Of a DNA stretch of 30,965 nucleotides, positions 18,800 through 29,477 are shown in pieces. The notes below the pieces were generated by a model. It was not told where the DNA came from, ran no database searches, and saw nothing but the letters and a program-made list of their open reading frames with translations. This DNA comes from Rhizomucor pusillus (lineage: Eukaryota; Mucoromycota; Mucoromycetes; Mucorales; Lichtheimiaceae). The stretch covers positions 1,116 through 32,080 of the forward strand of contig FWWN02000465.1 in NCBI GenBank assembly GCA_900175165.2, read 5' to 3'. The position numbers and the translations under genes are program-made. Position 1 is the stretch's first letter. Every line of letters begins with the position of its first letter.

Positions 18800-21569
18800 T
18801 TATGTTTTGGCATTGCTACTGCTGCTTGCACCTTGCGATATTCGTCTATAATATCGAGCAGGATTAGCAACATTGCATATTTTTGTCATAAAATGGATCA
18901 TAAAATGGAGAACTTACTGGACAATTTGTGCAGACTCGGCACGGCGATGGTAGCAATATTTACGGCAATTATCTCGAAAATTCTCAACACCTTTTGCATG
19001 GTCGCTGTAGAATTTTAGACCTTCTTGCAAATTCGTCCTGATTTCTTTGAACTTTTGGTATGCTTGACTCAAGTTCTGCAGCGCTCGCTCTCGTTTTCCT
19101 GCACCAGGTCCATCTTGCTTGGCAGTGCAATAGTCTCGGTGCATCTTCGCCAGGTCGCGCAAGATTTGTGTTTGCCGCTCGTCTTGCCGATCAATTTCCA
19201 TAAGGATACTATCATACTTGCGAAGCTCCTCCACAAACAGCTCCTCAAACTGTGCTGGATCGATCTTGACTACAGGGGATTTGGCTGTTAACTGTGCGGC
19301 CTTCTTCAAGAGCGCTGGAGAAATATCATCTGCACTTGATATTTTCTTTGCTTTGTCGACGAGTTGTCTTCGTGCGATAAGATTATCCTCCATTTCATCC
19401 AAAAGTTGTCTCAATCTGTCTACAGCGTTTGTACCATTGCCGTTTGATTCTTTATCGTCTTCGTCGATGGTACCAGGCAATGATTGTTCGAGTTCATCCT
19501 CAGGAAGTGCCAAAACATCAATGATCTTTGCCCAAGTATTCAATTTTCCGCGTACAATGTTATCTGCATTCTGAGCAGCAGTGAGCGTAGATCGATGTTG
19601 CTGACCTTGAGCTACAAACTGGGCCGTAAAAACACTTGACTCTGGCCGGTTCCATTCTATGTAAAGTGACTAAGGTCAACATACAGTCAAGCATACGATA
19701 TGAACATGCAATAAAATATTTACTATCTTGATAACGACCGCGTAGTGCTTCATCTTCTTCTTGTTCCTCATCCAATGCATTGAAGGCATCCTCAAGTATC
19801 TCCAAATTTTTCTCTGATGCTTGCTGGACCTGTTCGTACATTTCGTACAGTGCTTGAGATCCTCCTTCGAAACGAACTTCGGCAGCCATTTCTCTCAAAG
19901 AAACTGGGAGACCTTTAGTTTGCTCAAAGCTCGCCATCACCGCGGATAGATTTAAGGACTGGACGGAGCTAATTCAGTATATGGACCATTAACAATCTGA
20001 CTTGGTTATTTACATGTACTTGAATTAAGAACTTACCTATGATACACTGCATTCAGCTCCTCTGTACGCCCTATTATATCTTCCTTTAAGACTCTTTCCT
20101 TCCTGTCGACATAAACACTGGCTGCTTGGTGTACTGCAAAGGGTACAAGTTTCTGGAAAAGCGGCAATCCGATAATGGGATGGGGTATGCTCTCAGGTCG
20201 CTTTTCATTTGATAGCATCAGACTCACTGGGTCCGCTACTTCAGTCGGTGGTGCCGGTTTCACCATTTCTGATTTTGGTATAGGTGGCAAAGAAGTTGGC
20301 GAAGGCACAGGCTCTAGATATATAACGTCGTTGTCTTTTTCTGCCCGGGCCAAATTGGTTTGAATGATTTGTTGGAGCGAGCGGAGATCGTTGATCACTG
20401 CATTGCTAACAGCGGGAGCTCCAGAAAAGAATGTCTTCAGTTTATCAGATGCGCTCTTCACAAGACTGCTTGCTAGCTGCAAACGGGCAACTTCTTCGCC
20501 ATATTTGTTTTGTGATATACATTCACAGGATTTTCGAAATTGGGCGGCTGCATTAAAATGCAACGCCTTGATTTGCATATGCGTCAGCCACTGTTTTGGA
20601 AACACGGCCTGCATTGAAGAATTTGAGGCGAGTTCTAGAGCTGCGTCGTAAAATTCAGCCGTCTTCAAAGCAAGGCGTGCGATAGTTCCATCCCGAAGAT
20701 GATCCATAGCTGCTTTCTGCCATACACACTCCTGCGCTTGTGCTAGCATAAGGTTGATAAGCGTCTGCAATGCCGAGTTGGACATGTCTGCTGTAGGTGG
20801 TATCCGCATTTCAGGTATAACAATATCTTGTAAGAGTTTGAAGCATCCGGCTGCGTTCTATGCTTTCCATTATTAACAAGGCAGTCTCATTTTCGAGATA
20901 TCATGTCCTCTCTAGGGCTTACCTGAAAATAATTACATGCTCTTTTAACTCCCTCGACGGTCAAGCGATCATCCATATTTCCGAGCTGACTATACGTTGC
21001 ACCGATACAGTATAATACGCATGCTTTCTCGTAGTTCATGTTCCTGTGAGCAACAGCTGCCCTCTGAATGATTAGCACTGGTACCGACTGGCAAGAGGGA
21101 TATTTTGGTTACCAGAACCACCATCGGAAAAGGCAGTGTACCAAGGAAACTCAATGCCTATCTGTAATGCGCTGTCAGATATCAAGCCATTGTTTAGCTG
21201 CCAGAAAACTGACGTCAATTGGAAACTTGGATCCAATGAATACCAGTTGGGCATAGTATCTTGGAGAGTACAACATTAGACGCGTGGAAATAAATGCATA
21301 TTATATATATAACGATTTGACACAAACTTTATGAGACGGTTTAGGCCTTTCAAACTAGGTTCCATGTATATACAGTCATTGCGTAGTTCATCCAATATGC
21401 GGAAATCGTCCGTATACAGGTCGGGATGTTCTGCATAACCATTGGAAATGTATTTCCTCAGGTGCGGCGTCCAGGTCAAGCGATCTGTACGCTTCGCTTC
21501 GACGTGGAGCATATTGCTCTCGGGAAGCTTCTTTGCGGCGGGAGAGACGCTGCCCAGAAGGCTGGTCAT
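18800..21569 (-). CDS. RIM20: BRO1/V-domain protein, RIM20/PalA (ALIX family)
   Basis: A BRO1-domain ESCRT-associated adaptor of the ALIX superfamily. In fungi RIM20/PalA binds Snf7 and the pH-signalling transcription factor PacC/Rim101. Eight exons (21569-21328, 21259-21214, 21161-21085, 21043-20923, 20857-20037, 19968-19724, 19656-18918, 18845-18800) sum to 2337 nt, giving 778 aa. BRO1 landmarks are [83 protein letters not shown] and [13 protein letters not shown]. The V domain follows ([20 protein letters not shown], a long coiled-coil arm), ending [21 protein letters not shown], as in ALIX. The SLNLSAV-x5-TKGLPVSL segment resembles PalA more than animal ALIX, but Bro1 is a possible alternative. 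The C-terminal Pro-rich tail typical of ALIX is missing. Exons 2 and 3 are 46 and 77 nt. Confidence 0.88.
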
Positions 21570-21745
21570 TTGAGGCGGAGAGGGTGAGTGAGCTTAGCTC
21601 CAAAGCAAGCTTGGCGGCTGGCGGAAAAGCTCAAACAATAGCGCGCTTGTTCAAATTGTTGTACTGTAGGCTGTGCAACGTCGAAACCTGAGCAAATTTT
21701 GAGAAGCCTTTCTTTGAAACCGAAAACTACTTTGTTCGCTTTCGA
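21570..21745. promoter_or_regulatory. 176-bp bidirectional promoter region
   Basis: The start codons of the minus-strand RIM20-like gene (21569) and the plus-strand RING gene (21746) are only 176 bp apart, so both promoters must share or overlap in this gap. No TATA-like AT run is obvious. The gap is of average composition. Both proteins could be co-regulated, but this is inference from spacing only. Confidence 0.5.
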
Positions 21746-24006
21746 ATGAGCGTCCATTCGCTTGGTACTCATGATATAATTGCGACGCCGGCGGATACGA
21801 AAGACCAAGCATCGAATCCGTGGGCATTGTTTGCATTGAAAGAAGTTGAAGAATCGAAAAAGCGATCAGGAAAAGCAGCGATCGGCTCATTACCGCATGC
21901 CCCTTTGCGACATATCAACTCGAATCAAATGCCAGTTATCTCACAGTCAACATCGCCGAAATCGGCCGAAGCACTGCGGCAGGACGGGGTGCGCGATTGG
22001 CAAGCTTTCGCACGTTCCAAAGATAGCAAAGGACACACTTTTGATACGTCTACGACACGCGAGTCGCTGGGCAGTTGGTCAAACTCTGTAGATAACTCAC
22101 CATCCAGCTCCACGAAGACGAGCTCTTATTCTGTTACGTATGCAATGTCAGTTCCTTACCGTGACTTGATGCCGGACCCTCCGCTATGTTTTTGCAAGAA
22201 ACCTGCTTCATACGTGAAGACATCTGTCGGCGTAGTCTACGAATGTCACGACATAAAACATGAAAAAGATAGCACAAACCGAGCGTTTGCCCGGAGGCAA
22301 AGTACTATGTCAGCTCAGTCACCGATATGTGCATTCCATGTGCACGAGGAAGCTTGGAACAGATACCGAGAGAATTTACGCAAGGAAATCCCGTTGGATG
22401 AAACGGATGACGAACTGAAGAGTTGTCCAGCTTTCAACTTTACATTTTGCACGGTATTCAGAATGGTCAATACGCTTATGAAGGAATTCCCGAGAGTGCC
22501 AAGATGTTACTGTAATCGTCCTGTCAAACGCTACCAATTTCACCACCGTTACAACAATCGAGCATTTTTTACATGCAGCAACTTTTTTGATTGCGTTAAC
22601 TGCTGTTACTGGTTTGCTTGGGCTGAAGACACGAGATTTGTGCAGGGAAAATCGCCTTGTCACGACTTTATGCTTGAAGAACGGACTGCATCAACGGTGC
22701 AGATCGCCGTAGATGGATCAAACACCGAGGAAAAGGATGAAAATGTATCAGCGATGACAACATCTTTTGCCGATAATCTACTGGAGGACAGAAACAAGGC
22801 AGGCGATATTGGCAACAATGAAATCAACAATGAAATGTCGATCACTGTTCCCGAGTCCGACGCAGGATCAAAATGCTCCAAAGATTTTGAACGATTAAAA
22901 GATGGGCATGATTGTGACACAACATTTAAGCAAACTGTCTTGTCAAATCGCGACGAGGATTTGAAAATATACTCGCAATCAGCGAAGAATCCACTTTCTG
23001 TCGCCATTCCTTCCAAACAACCTACTCCTTTCGAATCGAAAAGTGAAACCATGACCTCGCAAATGGATCAATCTAATGATTTTCTGCGATTGCTTCAAGG
23101 TGCAAATATGCCGCAATGGCATTCGTCGGAGGAAGAAAAGGCGAACTGTAACAACGTTGGCAACAACGACATCCTGGCTGCTAAAGAAGATACAGAGCCG
23201 AGCACCGTCGCTCTCAGCCCACCTGACAGCACACGTTCCGCGTCTATTGTCAGCTCACTAACTGACGATGAAGAGGTGGATGGAGGAACAGCAGATGATT
23301 TTAGAATGCCGCTTCGGAAAAGCCAAAGCACGCATTTGATACCCGGTGCAGTCTACACTCGACAGTTATTGAAAGATGTATCCTTTTTCCACTTATCAAC
23401 CAAGGCAGCACTGGAACAGGCAGAACGAGTGCAAGAGCGGGGAAAAGAAGAACTTCGGAGGAGAATCCAGAAACTGGAAGAGGAAGTTGATAAGCTTCGA
23501 GGAGCTGCGGAACAAGGACGTCTGGCTATGCAGCAACTAGCAAGAACTCGGGATCAACTTCTAGAAACAAGACAAAATGCAAGCTTCCAGTTTCAGCGCT
23601 TGGAGAGGGTCAATCAAGAGCTACATGTACTTTTGGAAGAGCAGCAACGACGGCATGTGGAAGCGGCAGAAAAATTAGCTATGACTGAGATTTACAACGA
23701 AGATCTCTGCGAAGAATTACAGGATTTGCGGCAACAAATTCGCAAATTAACGGATAAAGCAGCACATAAGGATTCCAAATGTCGAGTGTGTTTTCAAGAA
23801 CCAATCGAATTCGCTCTGGTACCATGTTATCATTGTGGTAAGTTGCCCTTTTCTTTTTGTTTTTGACTGTGAAAGACATGTTCGTGTGCTGACTCGTGTT
23901 TTTCTCCCCTATCTTAGCATATTGCCAGCATTGTGCAGAAAAACTACAAGAATGTGCAATCTGCAGGACTGCAAAGTTCGCAATTCAAAAGATCTACCTA
24001 AGCTAA
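21746..24006 (+). CDS. Cys-rich (GRF-like) tandem fingers, coiled coil and RING protein
   Basis: A probable RING-type E3 ubiquitin ligase of unknown substrate. Two exons (21746-23837, 23918-24006) sum to 2181 nt, giving 726 aa. After a Ser-rich N-terminus (about 1-145) come two Cys-rich blocks. The first is CFCKKPASYVKTSVGVVYEC (about 148-167), with more Cys/His to about 205 (CAFHVHEEAWNRY). The second is CYCNRPVKR-16 residues-AFFTCSNFFDCVNCCYWFAWAED (about 252-300), resembling GRF-type zinc fingers (C-x-C, then F-x-x-C, then C-x-F-x-W). A disordered acidic region follows, then a coiled coil (about 547-675). The RING starts CRVCFQEPIEFALVPC, is split by a 80-nt intron, and finishes HCAYCQHCAEKLQECAICR, giving a complete set of Cys/His ligands. 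I do not recognise a named family for the whole architecture. Confidence 0.82.
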
Positions 24007-24565
24007 GAAAATGAAAAAAAGTAAGCGGATAGTGAAATGAAAGCGGATGAAATAGAAGGATTCTGAACTTTTTGCATGCGTAGTGATACACACATTTACA
24101 TAGCATCACTTTACTCCTTGGCGACTGCCTTGGGGAAAATATACCCCATTCCCCCTAGCAATCAGCAATATGTATAATTGGAACCGAACTTGGTAGGTGT
24201 AATGAACTTAAGAGAAACACTGTTTGTTTCCCTACCTTGACTGAACTTGTTAATTACTGTTAGCTTGCCTTTTCATCATATTACGTCAAATAGCTTATTA
24301 TTGTACCATATGCAGCCCTTCCCTTCATTATGAATATAGCATTACTGACCTACATACACACATACTTCCCCGACATTGATTCCCACGATACAGTCTCTTC
24401 CCTGCAAGTATTAAAAAAGTGGTTGTACATTCTGTCTTTTCAGTTTCCGACAAAGTAGACTGGATGGCAAACTCCGGCAGGCAATTTTGACGAAGGGCTT
24501 GCCCTTAGAGGAAAACAATCGTTTTTTTGTCTCTCCCGAGTTGGCTCTGGTCCTTTTTGCGAAAC
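24007..24565. other. Intergenic region upstream of the MYB gene
   Basis: About 560 bp between the RING gene stop and the proposed MYB start, both on the plus strand. It should hold the RING 3' end and the MYB promoter and leader. I see no gene. The minus-strand frame 24440-24688 overlaps the MYB leader and first intron and has no domain. Confidence 0.4.
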
Positions 24566-26552
24566 ATGGTAAGTGCGTCCCCACACTTTACCCCTTTTTT
24601 TATGCTGCATGCTATCGAGCGTGCCTCCACTTTTTGCTCGTGTGTCTTTCGTTTTGGGGATAGTCATGAGGTAAATGCAGTGACTCACGGCTCGTTCTTA
24701 TCAAATAGTATCAGCAACTGTACAGTTACGGGGGCACTCCGGAACTGGCAACGGATCGCAATACGTCTTCTACCTTTGAACACGATTTTGAACGTGAATT
24801 CAAGCTAGTCGATCAGAAACGTCTTTCGTCATCGTCTAGTCAGCCGGCATGTTTCTCTTCCACGTTGTATGCTGTTGACGGGACGTCTGGGTCTTTATCA
24901 GGGACTTTGCCAACGTTTACCTTTATTTCTCATCCGCAATCATCCACACAACATATGCAAATACCCGTAAATATCTTGTATTGCTCTTTGTAGGCTTGAA
25001 CCGACGCTTATATGAAATGTATCTGCAGGCACAGATCGAACCTAACTCGCAAGGATGCACAATTCAGCAGCAACAGACGCCACAAAATGCTGATCGTCAA
25101 CAAGACCAGCAACAATTTGACCAAAAGCTCGATTCATCTTCGGATACATCAACGTTAGGGCATCACTTCAGTACTTTCCACTCGGTAAGCAAACTACCTA
25201 TACCAACAATGCAGTGGTTATCGGGAATTCCGTCGAAAATATTGGAAAGTTGATATGCATTAACAAGAAAACATTATATTTAGATGGATTCTTCTCCGGA
25301 TATTGTTGCAAATTTTCCTGTACATCCTTACCATCCTCAGCAAATGTACAATCCTATTGATATCAGCAGTATTGTGCATGGCCCTATCCTTGCAGAGTTA
25401 CCGACCACATTGCCACCTCTGCATCATACGTCATTAAGCATGTTGATTCCACATACCAGACCAGCTGAGCCAGCAAAGGCGGACGAGCCATCGAGAAAGA
25501 AGCAGAAGGCCGCGCCCAAGGTTAGCCGCGAGCGTGCGCCGTGGACCCCCGAAGAAGATAATCTGTTGCGACTAGCGGTTCAACTTTACGGTGATAAGAC
25601 TGAAAAATGGGCCAAGATTGCAGCATGTGTACCTGGCCGCACGAACAAAAATTGCAGAAAACGATGGTTTCACTCGCTCGACCCTTCCTTGCGGAAAGGA
25701 GCTTGGACAGAAGAAGAAGATCAACTGCTGCGAGAAGGTGTCATGAAATACCCAAATCAATGGAGCAAAATTGCAGACATGTTGGAAGGAAGAACTGATG
25801 ATCAGTGCGCAAAACGATGGAGGGAGTCGCTGGATCCGAGTATTGACCGCTCTGAGTGGACTCCTGAGGAGGATAAGCTACTGATGGAAAAATATGAAGA
25901 GTATGGATCGCAGTGGCAAAAAATTGCACAGTGCTTTGAGGGCAGGCCGGGACTGCATTGTCGAAACAGATGGAGGAAACTGCAACGCATGAATCAGATA
26001 AAAAAGGACAAGGAAAACGCTGCGGCGCTTAACGGTGCAAACGGCGTCGCAACCACAATGGCATTCATTAACGGATTGGAACAGGATGGCCGATATAAGC
26101 AACGTATCAGGGAACAGCAACAGACAACATCATCCTCAGCAGATGCTCCATCTTCAGTTGGCACAATACCCAATTTGACATCTATGCTCAATGAACGCGA
26201 TTCTATTTCATCGTCATCATCTTCTTGTTCGCCATCCACAGCCTCGATTTTGAAGATAGTTGATGACGACACATCCAAATTGCAGAAACGGGACAATGAG
26301 CCTTACAGCGAACTTAATCCTTACGGCTGCGATATACCAGGTTGCTATGCCAGCTTTCCGCAGTCAAGTGGACTATTCTACCACATGAAGAGCGCACACC
26401 CGAACCTCGAAGGCTACCCAAAACCTTATCGCTGCGCAATGCCAAATTGCACCAAACGGTACAAAAATATCAACGGTCTTCAGTATCATTTGCGGGAGGC
26501 CAAAGGATCTTCAGGACACGGGCTAATTGCTTCAAAAGCAAGAGTTACGTAG
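24566..26552 (+). CDS. Three-repeat MYB protein with C-terminal C2H2 fingers
   Basis: A sequence-specific nuclear DNA-binding protein. Proposed exons: 24566-24568 (start ATG alone, directly followed by GTAAGT), 24709-24966, 25029-25184, 25284-26552; total 561 aa. Three consecutive MYB/SANT repeats lie at about residues 223-378: APWTPEEDNLLRLAVQLYG, KGAWTEEEDQLLREGVMKYP and SEWTPEEDKLLMEKYEEYG. Each has the three spaced aromatic residues, and W-x-x-IA recurs. Gln-rich and Ser-rich linkers flank them. Near residues 484-550 are two C2H2 fingers (YGCDIPGCYASFPQSSGLFYH, then YRCAMPNCTKRYKNINGLQYH). These are of the fungal SFP1-like type, where the second finger is CxxxxCxKRYKNxNGLxYH. The N-terminal exons are less certain. 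The MYB repeat arrangement resembles vertebrate-type R1R2R3 c-Myb and fungal Bas1. Confidence 0.85.
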
Positions 26553-27457
26553 TCAACGTGGAGGTCTAACTTGTTATTTCTATCTTTCTTATGTTGTTTG
26601 GCCACTCGGATATTCCATTCATGTACCCACTTTTGATTCTTTGTTTGTTTGTTTCTGTGTTGTACACCATGTTAAAGTGAAAAAGTGACAGTGACAAGCG
26701 CTGTTCCTTTCTCTGTTGTTTACAATTTGGGTGAGTACGAGAACGAGATTCTTTATTTTACCGGTAATCAGTAGTGACAAACCGGACGTCCTATTGGCCG
26801 GGGAGCCTAAATGGCCAGACAGAATCCATGTTCCTTCGATTACGATTGAGATAATGCATTCGAAACTTTGCTAATCAAGAAAATGCCATGAATTATTTCG
26901 AACTAGCTGCATAGTAGTATAGTTGTTCACTAGAAATAATATGCTGGCTCATATCAAGTTGATGATCGAGAAGGAATGTCTATTTCTTTGCCGTGAAATG
27001 ATCATATTGAAAACCTATTGAGGGTTATATACATCGCCAATCATGCGTACATAGATGCATAAGGCACCCCGAAGCGATGCCATTTCCAAGGACGATGAAG
27101 ACGACCAGGAATCAACGAAGTTATGAGTACGTCTCACTATGGAGCAACTTCCACTGCGATGTAGAGTTGGTGTACATCCAAAACGATACAGAGCAGTTAG
27201 CAAATTGTTGAGTGTATTTAAGAGCTCCCTATGACATTGCTCGACATTCCATGTGATAAGGACCCAGTCAGTTCATCCTAAATCGATTTTACATGCGTAA
27301 AAATAAAATAACCCTTGCTTAATCTCTTGAACCAACAAATAGCTATTCTCAGGTCGTTGGATACAAAAAAAAATTAAAGATCAAAAGCAGGCAGCACTTG
27401 ACCCACTGAAATAGCATGTTTGTGTATGATACCCAATTCTAATATGTACTATTACTA
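26553..27457. other. Intergenic region between convergent genes
   Basis: About 900 bp between the stops of the MYB gene (plus) and UMP-CMP kinase (minus). It is AT-rich with a poly-A run near 27367. I see no gene; the short minus frame 27015-27203 has no domain. A GC-richer patch lies at 26785-26825. Confidence 0.4.
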
Positions 27458-28332
27458 TTATTGAAGAGATGCATCGAGAACCTTTTTAACGTCTTCATAA
27501 ATCTCCTCTCTGGATTTTTCGGCATCAATCTACATTGTGATCAGATACGCATCAGATACGCATCAGATTTACCTACCAGGATAATCCCCAAAGAATAGCT
27601 TACCTCCCGCACTTTTCCTTGTTTCTCATAGTACTCAATGACAGGATAGCTGGTATCTTTGAATGTTTGGAATCTTTTCTTGATGGAATCGATGTTATCA
27701 TCTGCCCGGCCTGAGCTCTCGCCTCGCTTCAAAAGGCGCTCCAGCAAGGTCTCCTCAGAGCACTTAAAGTACAAAGTAAACTTGGACTCAACCACCTGTC
27801 GCCCAAAAAGTACGCTTAGCAAGTATTTCTTTTTGCTTCACAGTTGCGTGTGCAACTTACAGTCTCCTCGAACTTGAGCGCTTGGTCCATTTTCCTTGGG
27901 AAACCGTCTACCAAGAACCGTCTCGAGCCTCCGTTGTCTAACTCTTGCTTCATTGCATTCTCAAGGAGCGCAATGGTAATTTCCATAGGTACAATTTGAC
28001 CATCGCGGATGTATGATTGAATGAGTTCACCGTATTGCGAACCAGGACGCTGCTGCTCTTCACGCAAGAGGTCACCAGCTGGCAAAGAAGGTGTTTAATC
28101 GATCATAGCAGTCAGCAATATCCATTATGCAGCTATATCCTTACCGGAAAGATGGACAAAACCATAGTCTTGCTTTATGAAAGAACACTGGGTTCCTTTA
28201 CCACAACCAGGCCCACCTTGGTCGCGGTAGCAGTTAGCGGATACTCTCCAGGACCTTCGTTTTCTTGGACACTTTACCCAGCACAAAGACAACAAATACG
28301 CCGTTGGGATCGAAAGTTGTGGATACTGTCAT
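27458..28332 (-). CDS. URA6: UMP-CMP (uridylate/cytidylate) kinase, URA6-like
   Basis: Pyrimidine nucleoside monophosphate kinase that phosphorylates UMP and CMP with ATP to give UDP and CDP, essential for RNA and DNA precursor supply. Five exons (28332-28278, 28216-28145, 28078-27861, 27795-27604, 27529-27458) sum to 609 nt, giving 202 aa, the usual length. The P-loop [11 protein letters not shown] (about 19-29) spans the first intron. The NMP-binding segment is [21 protein letters not shown], then [13 protein letters not shown] (DGFPR motif), then the LID region [16 protein letters not shown]. All are typical of the UMP-CMP branch rather than adenylate kinase. The start is the first ATG of an open exon; no mitochondrial presequence is visible. 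The fourth intron carries a small tandem repeat. Confidence 0.95.
27541..27568. repeat. Short 11-nt tandem repeat in intron
   Basis: The unit ATCAGATACGC recurs with truncated copies on either side, within the 27530-27603 intron of the UMP-CMP kinase gene, which is one of the longer introns of that gene. It lies close to the acceptor side on the minus strand. Likely replication slippage. Confidence 0.6.
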
Positions 28333-29011
28333 GGTGGTCAGTAGAGAAAAGAAAGCAGCGTTGCACAACATCGTCCCCAGTATGCCTGTGTACTACATCG
28401 GATCTAGCATATGAGGATTCAGGATTTGCTTGCTTTGCGCACCGACGCGTCCAGTACCCATCTGATATTCTTCGCTAAAATGCTGTGCCTTTACAGTACG
28501 TAGCAACGCAGAACTTTTGTTTCGGATTTCCGTAGACCGGGAATGCAATGCAAGGCGCCCGAAGTCCCGCAGAGCGTAGCTATCCCGATGTGGTCTCGAG
28601 ATCAACCCGAGAAACCAATCGCTGATTGTGGCAATGTCCGTAGGAACTGATATCTATTGACTAAAAGCGGCCCCGATATCTTTACAGTCCCTAGCTTTGC
28701 GTGGAATAGAAAGAGGAGATCCGCTCTGCGTTTGATTGAAAGGGCCCAAAGTTCAGCATATTCGTCTAAAGTCTGATATAAAGTTTTATGAAGAAAAAAT
28801 GCGAGTTTATAAGGAAAACACAAACGTACAAAGCATATTTATGCTGGAAATGATATACATGCGTTTCAAGATGTACACTGATAAAGAAAATACATTGGAC
28901 AAAAAAACCGTAATTTGATGTTACGGATTGCTGTTGTATCTATCTGAATCCATAGTACGGCATTTGAGCATGCCCGGCATAATAACTACATAGTTTCACA
29001 AGCATTAGCGA
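28333..29011. other. Intergenic region upstream of UMP-CMP kinase
   Basis: About 680 bp before the UMP-CMP kinase start and after the stop of the small Tyr/Pro-rich gene; it includes the kinase promoter. Open frames here (plus 28017-28478, minus 28602-28823) have no recognisable domain and I do not support them as genes. No tRNA-like B box was found. Confidence 0.4.
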
Positions 29012-29323
29012 TTACCATACAATAGACTGCAGACGATTTTCGACTTGCCTTGGTGCATAGGTGGATGAACTCATGTTATATCTGTTGCTGATATTGTAGT
29101 TAGGTTGACGGTTATAATCGTACGGAGGTCGACCTATCGGCGTCGCTGGCATGGAAGTGTATGGCGGATGCTGTCTGTACATGGCTGGCGCCGGTCTATA
29201 CCATCCGGTACTGCTAGAAGACGGGTATCGGTGCGCAGGAACCCAAAGTCCTTGATTTCTGGGGTAGGTCCCACTATACAAAGAAGCAGAGTTGTAGTCG
29301 AGATAACTTGAAGTATTCCCCAT
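29012..29323 (-). CDS. Small Tyr/Pro-rich hypothetical protein with MGNTSS start
   Basis: A single-exon 103-aa protein of unknown function. It begins MGNTSSYLD, where glycine at position 2 and Ser/Thr at position 5-6 fit an N-myristoylation signal. The rest is rich in Tyr, Pro, Ser, Asn and Arg with repeated PPY and YN motifs (HPPYTSMP, GRPPYDYNRQ). It is predicted to be disordered, with no Cys and no hydrophobic segment. PPY could bind WW domains. Composition is unlike a random frame and the gene lies in its own interval, so I consider it real, though unproven. Possible role: a lipidated membrane-associated linker. That is inference. Confidence 0.55.
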   Translation of the reverse strand: MGNTSSYLDYNSASLYSGTYPRNQGLWVPAHRYPSSSSTGWYRPAPAMYRQHPPYTSMPATPIGRPPYDYNRQPNYNISNRYNMSSSTYAPRQVENRLQSIVW

Positions 29324-29477
29324 TGCACAAATTTAAACAGAAAAGTAGAGAAAGAGATTGTAGCAACGGTGATCAGTGGCAGAAACCAGTGGCATCTTTT
29401 ATATCCGCTTGTCAATCGTATCATGACAATCAACCATGGAACCACATGACCTGGATCGCTTAGCTTCTGTCATTCCT

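Noticed and set aside
19218..19574. Ser-rich plus-strand frame of 118 codons
   Set aside because: Antisense to the V-domain coiled coil of the RIM20-like gene; composition is a shadow of acidic codons.
28017..28478. 153-codon plus-strand frame
   Set aside because: Antisense to UMP-CMP kinase exons and upstream spacer; no domain found.
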